Assembly: GCA_015698045.1 (NCBI GenBank)
Contig: BLAL01000324.1
Span: forward strand, 1,138,501-1,202,500
DNA length: 64,000 nt
Origin: Rhizophagus clarus
Taxonomy: Eukaryota; Glomeromycota; Glomeromycetes; Glomerales; Glomeraceae
Reading direction: 5' to 3'
Position numbers and translations under genes: made by a program. Below the pieces are notes generated by a model, which saw nothing but the letters and a program-made list of their open reading frames with translations, did no database searches and was not told where the DNA came from. Below, piece by piece: positions 22,914 through 34,215 of this stretch (position 1 is the first letter of the stretch; each line of letters begins with the position of its first letter).

Positions 22914-23012
22914 ATGAAATTTTCATTAATCTTTACAATCCTTTTGATATTCATCATTTCTGTTGCTCATGCAGCTCCTCTCCACAAGTGCGGTTATATA
23001 TTGTGCACTTAA
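22914..23012 (+). CDS. Short secreted peptide (32 residues)
   Basis: An ATG at 22914 opens 32 codons ending in TAA at 23010-23012. Residues 1-20 are a textbook signal peptide: Lys at position 2, then an Ile/Leu/Phe-rich core, ending SVAHA, an A-x-A-type cleavage site. The remaining mature part is only APLHKCGYILCT, with two cysteines. The upstream 100 bp look like a promoter and leader (TATATAAATATAA near 22817, then a purine-rich A/C leader without ATGs). It could be a genuine tiny secreted peptide, or the signal-peptide exon of a longer protein whose rest was lost or lies after an unrecognised intron. There is no obvious GT donor in the mature part, so I read it as is. No family recognised. 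Confidence 0.5.
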   Translation: MKFSLIFTILLIFIISVAHAAPLHKCGYILCT

Positions 23013-24650
23013 AAAAAAATATTACTTTACGTATCACGTGAATATGTATCCCTTTATTCCTTACCATCATTTGCGATACGTATTTGTTGAAATTCAACTT
23101 ATATTAGTACATGTTTTTTCTAAAAATAAAAAAAATGATTATCATCAGATAATATAGTTGTTGAGTATGATATAACCTCCGATGTTGTATAGTATAGTAT
23201 GTATGATACTAACTATACTCGGTATAGATAAGGTGGATTATTAAATTTTACCGATCATTTTTTTCTTTTCATTAATCAATTTTTTTATTTTAAATTTTTA
23301 TTTTAATATTTTTTATCGGTCGATAAATTTTACCGATCATTTTTTTCTTAAATTTTTATTTTAATATTTTTTATCAGTTATTTAGACCGAAAATTTCTTT
23401 TAATTATTTTTTTTGTTTTGTTTTTTTCTCAATAAAAGAAATTTTATTTTTTAAGCAGCTGGAAATTTTTTTATTTTATTTATTTATTTATTTTTTTATA
23501 CTAAAAAATGGCTTTCTTTTTTAAAGAAAAGTTTTAATTACTACACGATTAGGTAAGAACACATTATATGAAACCATGCTCTCATTAATTAGGTAAAAGT
23601 TAGCGTGGAGAGCAGGTTTTAAGGAACGTTAGTGAAATTTTACTAACATTTCTTTTGATATCTTGGATATTGGACTTCAAAACTCAAAATCAATGGAAGA
23701 TGGGAATTTAGGAGTGGGATTTAGGGAATATTATTAGCATTTCATTTATTTTTTTTTTATTTGTAAGTACCTATCTGAACGTCTGGACGTAAATTTTGGC
23801 CTTAGATTTTGGAATAGAAAGTAAGTGTTGTGAGAGTTAAAAACGTTAATAGGTCCATTATTGACTTCATTCATTTTTTTAACTGTAGTTACTAGGTACC
23901 TTCTACCTGAAGTCCAAGATCAAGGGTAACATTACTTGGAAAATTTTGCTTTTTAGAGAACATGGACGTGACCAATATGTCCTCCAGAATTATTAGATGG
24001 TAAATTTATAAAGTTAATCGAAAATTTTTAACTTTAGTGTTTATTTTATAGGTAGTAAAATTACTAAAGCTGAATTTATTATTTTATTATATTGACTATT
24101 TTTGATATTTTTAATTACTCAAAAAATGCATAAATAAATAATAAATGTAGTTAGAATAATTTTTTTAAAATTTTTTTATTGAACGTGCAAAGTCTATCGA
24201 ACAATCTTACGATATTAAAAATTTCTATATCATACTCAATATCTATTAACCCGTTTAACCGGATTTATATTACTGCAATTGTGATGTAATCGTCAATATC
24301 ACATGATCCAATAAAAATATAAAATTACGTTATACAATTCTAAAAAATTTTTTTTTTTGTTTATTCAGTTTGATAATTGAATTACGTACACGGTACGTTA
24401 TAACAAAATAAAAATGTATTAAAAGGAAAAGAGAATTTGCGTGAAAGTCAACTTATCTGTATTTACGAGTCTAAAAACTCATTCTTACATATTGGCATGT
24501 AATATAATTATGAAAGCCCGTAAGTAATTAATTTTTGGTTCAGTTATTTTATAAATCGAGAATTCTTCAAGCTGATTGATCTTGGTCATTAACCATTTCC
24601 AATAGTTTGCATAATAGAATTTGAAATTACCATGATAACAAAACATATAG
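23013..24650. other. No gene recognised
   Basis: AT-rich. A local near-repeat of ATTTTACCGATCATTTTTTT occurs twice at 23245-23350. No supported coding region. Confidence 0.4.
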
Positions 24651-25079
24651 AGAATTTATCTTGTCCAATATTCATCTGATAATTATGTCCTACTACTATT
24701 TAATTAGACGGGAGTATGATGTAACAAATAATGGAGACGTTCAAACAATGTGTTCCAATTTAGCATGTACTGTACAATTGATATTTCAAAGTTACGTAAA
24801 AGCTTATCTCAACCATGTAATGAAAATTACTGATTCTTACGCGCTCAGTCAAAAGTCGTTCCTATTCACTTATTTTACAAATAAGTACGAGGTAAGCATC
24901 TCTAATCATTGATATTATTTTACTTCATCATATATGCGATAGTAACTATGAAATTAATATTCGTATTTAACGTTAAAGTTAAAATGAAATTATTTATCTA
25001 TCTATTCGTCGAGTCAAAATCTCTCAAAAAAGTTTTTTTCTAAAAAAAGAATTATAACTTCAATTTCTTCACCAACTCG

Positions 25080-26170
25080 TTCTAAAGAAAATCTTGTACA
25101 AATCTACTTCATGATATCCTTTTATGGACACAATAAAAGTTGATATTGATGCGAAATCTGGTAAGATCCCTATATATAATAATGGTAATGGTATAACCGT
25201 TGAAATTCACAAAGAAGAAATTGCATACGTACCAGAACTTATATTTGGTCATCTTTTAACGTCATATGATTATTATGATAATGAAAGAAAGTTACTAGAA
25301 GTCGAAACAGTTACGGTGCTAAATCGACGAATATCATTACTGATGTATTTGGGTGAAACCGATGATTTTGTCGATTTACATTTCAGCAAATTAGTTTCGT
25401 CTATAGCTTTAGTAGAGAGGTACTCATGTTAATTACGTCCAGATCAGACTAATAGAAGCAGTCACGAAAAAGGCCAAGGACGCAAAAAAATTATTAAAAA
25501 GCTTAAATCAAAAATCGTATGTGGCTCTTTATTAATTATTTGATCGAAAACGCAACCTTCGTTTCTTAACAAAAGAGTATTTTAACATTGAAAGCTTCAT
25601 CGTTCAGTTCAAAATGTAATCCAAGCGAAAGTACTATACAGTTTACTCAGAGCAACGTAATTGAAAGTATATTGAATGGTGTCAAGCATAAACAAAACAA
25701 GGAGCTAAAGAAACCGACGGTAAATAATGCCGGCGGTTAATTCTTACTGAAGGTAGTTCTGCAAAAGCTTTGGCAGTTGATGGTTTTTCTGATTACGGTC
25801 TTCGAGGGAAACTATTAATTGTGAGGGAAGGTGTACAGGATCAGATTAACATATCTCGATTAAACAAGGGAAATATACACTTCAACAAGAAAATTACGTT
25901 TTGGCCATTTTATGAGACTAATCAAGATCACGATGGCGGCCATACAAAAGGATTAATTATCAATTTCTTGAATTCTTCTTTCCGTCATTGCTTAAAGTTC
26001 CAGGTGGAATTCATAACACATATTGTACAAGAAATAACACTAAGAAGTCGTTTTTACATGCGAGAACCCACAAGTTGGTTTGAAGATAATGATGAAGCTG
26101 GAAAATTAGGCATTACAAAGGTCTTGGTACAAGTACTTCTGAAAAATTAAAGAATACTTTAGAGAGCTAA
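25080..26170 (+). pseudogene. TOP2: DNA topoisomerase II, N-terminal/TOPRIM remnant
   Basis: 25124-25290 encodes the GHKL ATPase region (MDTIKVDIDAKSGK, IYNNGNGITVEIHKEE, YVPELIFGHLLTS). A +1 shift then continues as RNSYGAKSTNI, corresponding to the ATP-lid RNGYGAK motif. About 25440-25500 carries VTKKAKDAKKLLK and about 25510-25640 carries a FINYLIENATFVS-like segment. 25737-25870 encodes the TOPRIM start (LTEGSSAKALAVDGF, LRGKLLIVRE), where the family motif is LTEGDSAKALA. It then continues with NQDHDGGHTKGLIINFL, keeping the D-x-D metal-binding motif. After 26110 the GLGTSTSE motif follows. Several internal blocks are missing, and stops (for example near 25430 and 25738) and frameshifts occur. 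No introns are visible, so it may be a retrocopy fragment. Non-functional. Confidence 0.85.
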
Positions 26171-26175
26171 AAAAT

Positions 26176-26700
26176 ACAAAATCACAATTCAACCTTGGGA
26201 TATTAGAAAATGTACCAACTTTCCAGATACAACTCAAATTCAAAAAGGAGCTCATATTATATTTCTCAATAATACCTTATATGAAAATGGAATTTGCAAT
26301 GGTTCTATTGGCATTATCTATAAGATGAATTGATTTTTAATTATGATACAATCATAATAGGATGGTAATTAATGCACGTTATATCAGCATTACAGTTTCC
26401 AGCAGATTGACTAGAGTAAGTAATATTTCGCCCTCAAGACGACGGGTTACTTACTTTTGAACATGTTCAGATAGTTGGATCATTGCAATGGCTCAAAATT
26501 TTGTTGATTCAAATAATGTCAGCGTTCTGGGTCAATACCTTATATGAAAATAGAAATTGCTATCGTTCAATTGGCATTATCTATAAGATTGATTATGATT
26601 TTCCATTATGAATATAACCATAATAGGATGATGAAGAAGCAGCGCACGTTACATTAGCACTACAGTTCCTAGATTCAAGATGATGTTTTCTTGTCTACTG
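26176..26700 (+). pseudogene. PIF1-like helicase fragment with internal duplication
   Basis: 26216-26335 in one frame gives FPDTTQIQKGAHIIFLNNTL then YENGICNGSIGIIYKMN. This resembles the NGTxG(x)I region of PIF1/RRM3-type helicases, common in fungal Helitron-like and expanded PIF1 families. A second, diverged copy of the TLYEN...IGIIYKI stretch lies at 26530-26610, each followed by a similar GATTATGATT...ACCATAATAGGATG tail, so the 3' part was duplicated. Neither copy is open for long. It abuts the topoisomerase II remnant directly, giving a chimeric pseudogene block. Confidence 0.55.
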
Positions 26701-27419
26701 GAACGATCGTTGAATCTGAATAAATTTATCCATCATACCATGATTCTCGTTAACGGTTCGGAGAGTATTGGAACTGGATATTCTTTTTGGATTCTATGAT
26801 TACAAACTAGAATATTATTGTAAAAGAAAAGATCATATGTTGAAGGTATTAGAACTCGAAGTTTAATCAACTAAGGAATCGATTCTTACATGTATACCTT
26901 GATTTTGTCATCGTTAATAAAGAGATGCAATTCCAATATAAAAAAAAATTTGATCAATTATGGTGACGTTGCGCATAAAAAATTAATTTTTTCTAATTTC
27001 ATCATAGATACTTTATACTATAATAAAATAATAAATAATATTCATTAACATAATAAAAAAAAAGAATTATTTAAACTAAATGAAAATCGTTTGCACGTGA
27101 TCAATCAATTTTTAATCGATCACACACCGAGTCAATTAAACACTACAGTAAGTTGTTTTTTTATTCAACACATATGAAGCAGAAAGACGAAGAAAGAAAA
27201 GTGACTTATTGTACTTTAAAAAGAAACTCCACAAGAATTCTTGGAAAGAAGAACTTAGACGCGTCCTTTTTCTGTCAAACTCTCTCTTCCTCAGGTCTGT
27301 CGTTTTTAACAATAAAGGCCTTGAAGAATAATATGAATCTATTGAGGTTTATCAGGTTGGTCATTTATAATAATCTAAGTTTCCAATAATTAATTACCTC
27401 TAAGGGTAGTGACATTTAT

Positions 27420-28865
27420 AATGCACTTTTTTAGGTGGTGAGGTGTTTGGTAACGATATATCTTACATGGTAAGTCCTTCAGTTATATTAAACCGATACT
27501 ACGTAACAAATTTGCCTTAATTCAATACGTATACTTGAAAAAGAAGTTATGAAAGAATAAAAAAAAAAAAGAACGAATGAATTGGCAAATTACGAGCAAG
27601 ATGATGTTAACTTGGGAGAAAGAATCATGCAATACTAACAGAATGACAAAGGCAATTTTTACAGTAAGTTTTAATATTATTTGGCGTACGGAAATATAAA
27701 TAGACATTAATCATTTCTTTTTATTATAGGGTAGTCATCGTCTTTCTGAGGCAGAAACTGCGATAAAACTTGATGAGAAGGATTTGATAAACCAAATGGA
27801 AGAAATGATGCACTCTAGGAGATCAAGAAGTGGAACCCGAGAAAGTTTAAAAGGTATGCAGATTGATTAATTATTACCAAATTGAAGAGAAACAGAGAGA
27901 ACTTTCACATTGATCAGAGAAAATCAACGTAAAGTGACCTGCCATTAATATTACTCAATCAGAGTATAATTTTTAAAAGAGAGAATTGACTCGATTAGAA
28001 AAGATCTTGAACAAGCAGGAAAAACTATTGTTTCGCTTCAAGAAACCATCGAACAAAGATATTATCAATATTGATTGATGTACTTTTCCAACACTTTTTG
28101 TTATAATTATATATATTTTTTAGGAACAAGAAAACTTATCTAGCAAAAACAAAACAAGAGATTCTACGAATTGATGCTAACTTAGAGGTTAGAATTAATT
28201 AATTATTTATATGTTAATTATTTTCGGCGGCAAGTAATCTCAGGTCTAATCTTGCAGACGCCCGACTAAGAGAGGATGAAGATAAAGAATTTTTTTGGTC
28301 TAGAGATAAGGTCATGCAACATTCATTATTTGGATAGTAAGCTAATATGCGACCAATTTTAAATTCATAGATTTTTTAGATTTTTAAAAAATAAATCTTC
28401 AAAAACCAAATTTTAAAAAAAACACTTGTTCATAAACAATTTTAAAAATCAATTTTTCCAAAAACAAATTGTAAAACTTTAAAATCAAATAACAATTGGA
28501 TGAAGATGAGGATAATTCTTCATACGAACAATTTAATTCAATTATATTATCGTTATACTGATCTCTCCTATTCTTATTGTCTCGTAATTTTTATTCTTAT
28601 TGTCTCATACGTATTACCTTTCAATATAAACGATTCTGATCATAATTTTAATTCTTATCACCTTTATTCACTTTGGTACGTTCACCAATTATAGAATTAG
28701 ATTTGTGATATATGCATATTTTTCTTTTGTAAGTTTGGTAATGTTGTATGGTTGGAGGATGTAACTGGTGGAAATATATTCAATATCAATAATAGAGAAT
28801 TACTTCACGTTCTAAATATTGATGTTGGAGAGAAATGAACCAAAGAAGAAATATTATTTCGGTAA
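27420..28865 (+). pseudogene. Multi-exon coiled-coil gene remnant, family unknown
   Basis: Exon-like pieces with matching splice signals run left to right. After a TTATTATAG acceptor at 27729, GSHRLSEAETAIKLDEKDLI and NQMEEMMHSRRSRS follow. About 27980-28060 gives a heptad-like RIDSIRKDLEQAGKTIVSLQ. About 28125-28185 gives KTYLAKTKQEILRIDANLE before a GTTAGAATT donor-like site. After TTGCAG at 28257 comes ARLREDEDKEFFWSRDK. After TTTGTAAGT at 28730 comes VVWLEDVTGGNIFNIN then ELLHVLNIDVGEK with a TGA. Stops break the chain. The charged heptads suggest a coiled coil. I do not assign a family. Confidence 0.4.
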
Positions 28866-29187
28866 AATGAGTATCGATTACGAATTTATTTCATGCCCTT
28901 GGTGAATTTTATTTCATACTATTTTCTATTTGTAAATAAATTTAAATGTTATTTTGATGTTTTTATTCTGATTAAATTCTATTCTTTAAAATGTGATGAA
29001 TGCAATGGGAGTATATTTTTCTTTACTACTGTGTGGTTATAACATTAAGAAATCACGTAACAACAATATACAGTATAACGTTTATTAATATCACTCCAAT
29101 TATTGGTAGGTACAGTCACGTCGGAAAGTGTTGCCCGATCATTTACAGATGGAGGTCATAATTATTCAGCTACTATGATTGTCCTAG

Positions 29188-29575
29188 CATCCATGATCCA
29201 AATTTGATGAATAAAGGCTCATTTGATTCGTTTCATCAAGACGAGCCAAATATTAGTTGTGTCATGTCTTTAGGATCAATAAACGCCGAGATATACCTTA
29301 AAACATTCTTTACTTTAAAATTTTTCAAAACTCAAAATTGGGAATATCTCACTATCCAGTGATCCGATATTGATGTTAAAAGCTCATTGGATTCGTTTCA
29401 TCGAGAGTCCAGATCATTTGTATAATGTCAGTATATCACGAGTTTATACCAAAATATGCTTTAATGGCACATATTGGCATATACATGTATTGATTCTAGA
29501 GTCATGTGCCAACCACCGTTCAACGACACGAATCTAATGAGCCTTTGATCGTCAAATTCGGATCACTAGATGTCA
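29188..29575. repeat. Three copies of a 55-60 bp motif, two direct and one inverted
   Basis: Copies at 29188-29248 and 29351-29412 share GTGATCC/ATGATCC...TTGATG..TAAAAG(G)CTCATT.GATTCGTTTCATC. The third, at 29519-29575, is inverted (GAATCTAATGAGCCTTTGAT, then ATTCGGATCACTAGA). The outer copies face each other, so the 390-bp unit may be a degraded fold-back element. Confidence 0.65.
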
Positions 29576-29599
29576 AGATAATCACAAGTGGCAAGATAA

Positions 29600-31900
29600 T
29601 TATAATCTTCATCTTTAAGCCAAAAATCAGCTAAAATTAAATAAAATTGCAACTACTGATTTACCAACAAATTTATTTGATTTAAACTAGTAGAGAACAA
29701 ACCGATGTATTGTCCGGAAGTGTGACCTCCCTCCTAAAAGCTGTGGGCGAACTTTAAGCTGTATTGAAAGAATGAAAATTTAAATAGTTCTGTTTTTAAG
29801 AAGGCTGCCACCCTGGCATTGTGAAAATTTGATGTAGTATAGGAAGCAAACTAGATATAAATTTTTACTAATTCGTGTACTAGTAAAAAAAATACGAATA
29901 TTTTTGTTTTTGCCTTTATTTTTAAATCGGGCGATAGAAATGAATAAAATCATTATTATTCGACGCGTGTAAAATAAAATAAATAATCATACCTTATCAC
30001 AATGTTTATAAATCCCTACTAAACAATCCGCTAATTTCAAACGTGTCTTCGCGTGAACTAATAGTAACAATAAATTGAACGTTCTTCAATGTCGCCCATA
30101 ACATAAAAAGGTATAGCTATAATGTAGAGCAAATACCAAAGCTGAAGAACTTCAGCTAAAAATGCTTGAGGTATGCCAAATTTATCCTAACTACATTTTC
30201 TTTACCATAAACTCAGCACGTTAGCGGTTAGCCATTAGCGAATATCTCTGATCTATTTAGGTTATCAGTTTGGCTTGTCTTTTTTTTTATCGTGGCTTTA
30301 AATTTACCTTTGTCGAATTTTTATAGATCGCCCTTGTCTACAGCATTTTAAAGTTCAAGCCACACCATTCAATTGGCAAATAGGTTAAGCTGGTAAAAAT
30401 AAATTATATATTGGCATGCGTAACAAAGACTTTAAATAATAATTTAGGAATTCTCAATCAACTAGGGAACTTGAATATTATAAATAGTATATCGTTTCTC
30501 AAAATCCAAATTAAAAAAGAAATTATTTTGGTAAAAGAACACTAAAAGATATGGAAAGCAAATAAATTATCAAAAACTTTGTCAGATTATTTTGTTAACA
30601 GTATTTATTTTTAACGTGTAACATTTGATTTCGTTACTTTATTATGAAATGTAAACATTGTATGTAAACGCCAATTAACTTGGGAGATGATGTATTTATT
30701 CAGATCACCAAATTAAAATTTTATGGATTTCCAATTTATTTCTAATAAATTGTTCCAAAACGATTTGATAATTTCCTGCTGAATTTGTCAAAATTTCAAT
30801 TATTTTATTTTTTGTCCAGTCATTCGGGGATATGTAATTGCAAATTTATTCTCCCAGCTTATTATGAAATTTTTGAATTTCATTTGTAGCTTGCGTCATT
30901 TGTACAGTACAATAATGTACAAACTGGATTCAGAAACAATGAATAAACATATAAAGAAGTTAATTGATGACAAATGATTAGGTGCATGATTATTTTTAAC
31001 TTATTTTATACAACAGGGTCTAAATTTATTTGCGTAAAACCTTTGATACAATTAAGATAGTTGTGACAAGAATTTATCTACTTTAGTAAATATTCGTTGT
31101 ATATCATCAGTTATCAAAAGAACCTTCAAAAAAAGTGTCCATTGTTCCATTTTGGAACACTTCTTTCATTGGTTCATCCTGTTTCTAAAATAGACCGTAC
31201 AACGTCGCCTAGAATTGTGAGGATTTTCTGTTTCGGAGTTCCGGTAAAAAAAAAAAGCCGCCACAGCAGTACGTGAACAATCAACGGGAAATTAAAAACG
31301 GCTGAAAATTTCTTTGAGTTATTCAAAAGAACACATCTTTGCTGAAAAAAATTTATGGACTCAATTTTTTATCAAATAGAAGTCTTTAAAGTATTTTCTT
31401 ACACGGATACGTATTTTCTTTCTTTCCTTTCTTTAATGAATGATAAAAATGTAATAATACGAATATAAAAATTTCCATTTCCAAAAGATTATCTGCTGAT
31501 TCTGCATTTTCTGCTCACAAGATTTTTCTACATTCAAAAGAGACTAATCTTCCTAAATTCTATAGATGTGTTTCCTCTAAATTTTCGTTTTCATTCAATA
31601 GTTGTCTTAATATTCTATATTCTCTTTTTTTTTTATTCAATTAATCGACCATTTTTATTAAATTTTGTATTTTGTATTGCAATTTACAATGTTGTAACTT
31701 TTTGTAAACATTTTTCTTTATTAGACGACTTATTGGCTTATTACTAAAATTTCAGAATGTAAAGTTTTCGCTGTTTGAAATAATGAAATCGTAATGGTAC
31801 AAAAAAATTTTTATTTATTTAAAATATGTAATTGTAAATTTCGATATGAATATAATAATAAATAATAAATAATAATAACAGATAAATAATAAAATAAAAT
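29600..31900. other. Gene-poor stretch
   Basis: About 2.3 kb with no supported coding region. AGTGTCCATTGTTCC and GGAACACTT at 31134-31162 form a short stem. AATAAT simple repeats occur at 31850-31905. Confidence 0.45.
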
Positions 31901-31910
31901 AAAAATTGAA

Positions 31911-32085
31911 AGTATACAACACCCTTACTATATAATCACTATAATTCTAAATTGAAAAGTATTACAAACCCTCACTATATAATCACTATAATTCTAATTC
32001 TAAATTGAAAGTATACAACAACTTCACTGCAATTCTAATTGAAGTATACAACACCCTTACTATGTAATCACTATATTCTAAATAA
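31911..32085. repeat. Tandem repeat, about 50-bp unit, four imperfect copies
   Basis: Units begin near 31911, 31959, 32016 and 32041 and have the form AAGTATACAACACCCTTACT, then ATATAATCACTATAATTCTA, AATTG. The second and third copies carry small indels or deletions. Confidence 0.8.
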
Positions 32086-32139
32086 AATCTTCAAATTCCA
32101 AATCAACAGTGCTGATTATTCTTTTCTTTAAGGACAATT

Positions 32140-32330
32140 GAAACTTTCGGAATCGTAGGTAGCAAGAAATACTATGAATCAGATTCCTGCCTTCGGGAGT
32201 CACCACCATCAGTCCGTTGCGTCGAGCAAGCCAAGCTGAATGACTTCAAGTTGCAACATTTCGCAACCGTTTATCCCTCGCTACAAGCGAGTCATGCTGG
32301 ACAACTTCAAGCTTGATATCTGCCCCATAA
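32140..32330. other. GC-richer island with internal near-repeat
   Basis: This block is markedly richer in G+C than its flanks. GAATGACTTCAAGTTG and TGGACAACTTCAAGCTTG mark two diverged copies of one motif, each linked to a CAAGC(C/G)A stretch. The reverse strand has short open text (IKLEVVQHDSLVARDKRLRN) but no start or continuation. Probably a fragment of a dispersed repeat family. Confidence 0.4.
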
Positions 32331-33034
32331 ATATATCTCATATTAGAACGAAAATTTTTATTTAGAATGATAAGATTATAAAATGAATATTTTAATTTTA
32401 AAATGTGAAGAAAAAACGAAATTTTAACAATTTTTTTTTAGAGAAAATGGAGTTTAGCATTTCTTTTTTTTTCTCTTTTCCTTTTTAATTCTTTCATGGG
32501 ATTTTTACCAGCCATTTTATATTGTAAGAATTGTAAGGACGTTAATTACCTGTATTCCATATTTAGGAAGGTATTTTATAATTAGTGCGAGGAAATATAC
32601 AATGTGTAAATTTTAATATATTATTACTCGTATGATAAAGGAGAAATTCATTTGGAAATTAATTGTTCCTAACTCTATAACAATTAGTATCCAAATTAGT
32701 ATAAGATTCGCGCGAGATCTTTATTAAAGATACGATTACGATTTGCTGCTTTTTATTATCTGAAACTTAATCAATTCTATATATGTCAAACAAGTAAAAA
32801 TGATAATAATTTAACCGATTATTCGGAATAATGAATTTTACGAGTCTTTAACCGAAAAAAAAAGTTTATTGACTTAGAAACAATGGACAGATGCCAGAAT
32901 GCGCCACACGTGCCGACTGGCTGAGTCGCGTGATTATTCTTAATGGTGTTGATAGCAAACATTTATCATATATTCTTCACAAATTTGTTTAACATTACTG
33001 CAATATCGTGTTAATAAAAAATCTGTTTTATCGA

Positions 33035-33180
33035 AATATTTCACGTGACTACCACAATTTGTTATATCACGTGATTTTTTTAGTTATAAAGGATCCTCGA
33101 ATCTACTATTTTTTTTAATTTATTCTTTTAAAGAAAACTTTTGAAGAATAAAGAAAGTTAGAGAACATAAGAAAAACAAG
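33035..33180 (+). promoter_or_regulatory. Promoter-like region without a clear gene
   Basis: Two TCACGTGA-type G-boxes (TTCACGTGAC near 33041 and ATCACGTGATT near 33066) are followed by GTTATAAAGG near 33083 and a purine-rich leader (33125-33190). This looks like a fungal core promoter, but no coding frame follows. The gene may be lost. Confidence 0.35.
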
Positions 33181-33189
33181 AAGAACAAA

Positions 33190-33900
33190 CATTTGTTACT
33201 CTTTCCTCCTGTTCTTGCGTCCGCGAATGTTAACTCGGGCGCATGCTCATCAGTATCATATGGGTGTTTATAATATTTAAAACCATTATAATTCTAAGTT
33301 CCGTACGTTTCAACCTTTCTGAAAAATTCATAAGTTTCGTTTAAATAAATTGAAGCACTCTAATGAATTGACGCTTGTTACGGACGAGATTCAATATCGG
33401 GTCAGGTAACAGTTTTGACTTTTGACCTGACTCGATTAACTCGTTGACCCAAAATTTTCTTATATTTAATAAAGTATTTTTTTTTTTTTTTTATGATCAT
33501 AATGATAAACGTTCTGGATGTATGATTTGCTAATCTGCTATACCGATCTGATTAGTTGATAATTCTTTTTTAAACGAAAAAAAAAAATATATATTTTTTT
33601 TTTTTGTTTTTTTTTTTTTTTTAAATAAATTGTAAAAAAAATTATTATTTTTTTTTTCTAATTTTGCTTATTTTTATTCATACTATTTGTAATAAAGCTT
33701 ATTAACTTCAATTAATTAATTTGAAAGGTCTGTCATGGAAATACACCCTTTTCTGAAAAGGAAAACTTTTCATATCAATTTAATTTAGAATGTTTTTTAT
33801 TATAGAATAACCTCTGGAAACTTTTTTTTTTAATATTTTTTTAATGCTAGACGCGGTGGTATAATAGAAATTTTGAGGTCATGTAGGCGGTGTGCCTATA
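33190..33900. other. No gene recognised
   Basis: Contains long T and A runs (33479-33493 and 33595-33655). A possible exon near 33929-34118 cannot be confirmed. Confidence 0.4.
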
Positions 33901-34215
33901 CCAACTTCTTTTTGTAAGTTGTTGCAGCAGTGCAACATTTTATTAAGTCATATAAAGCTTCAAGCAGGAAGTTCTTTGGAATGGAAATTTGTGAAATCCA
34001 AGATAAGAGTAAGGATAAGCCAACGACTAGATTCAAGCCTATATCAGAGTTTGTCTATGTGAACGAGATTGCGATTTACTGTATATATTATATATTAACT
34101 TATCTCGCTCTAAATTAAGAAGTAATAATATTATTAAAGAACCATTCGTGAATTTATTCCTTTAATTAAATTCTGTAATATATCTTTGGTCTTTGTTTTC
34201 TTTTTTTCTTGTAAG

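Noticed and set aside
24661-24912. 83-codon frame as a gene
   Set aside because: No recognisable motifs and no convincing start context; kept as unproven.
27153-27389. 78-codon frame upstream of the coiled-coil remnant
   Set aside because: Could belong to the decayed gene but has no domain text or splice support.
28500-28694. Hydrophobic 64-codon frame suggestive of a membrane protein
   Set aside because: The hydrophobicity is what random AT-rich codons give; no start context or neighbours support it.
31134-31162. GTGTCCATTGTTCC...GGAACACTT stem as a terminator or small RNA
   Set aside because: The stem is short and imperfect, and eukaryotic terminators are not hairpin-based.
29188-32085. 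CRISPR-like arrays (repeats at 29.2 and 31.9 kb)
   Set aside because: Repeats are imperfect and contiguous or inverted, without regular unique spacers; the host is eukaryotic.
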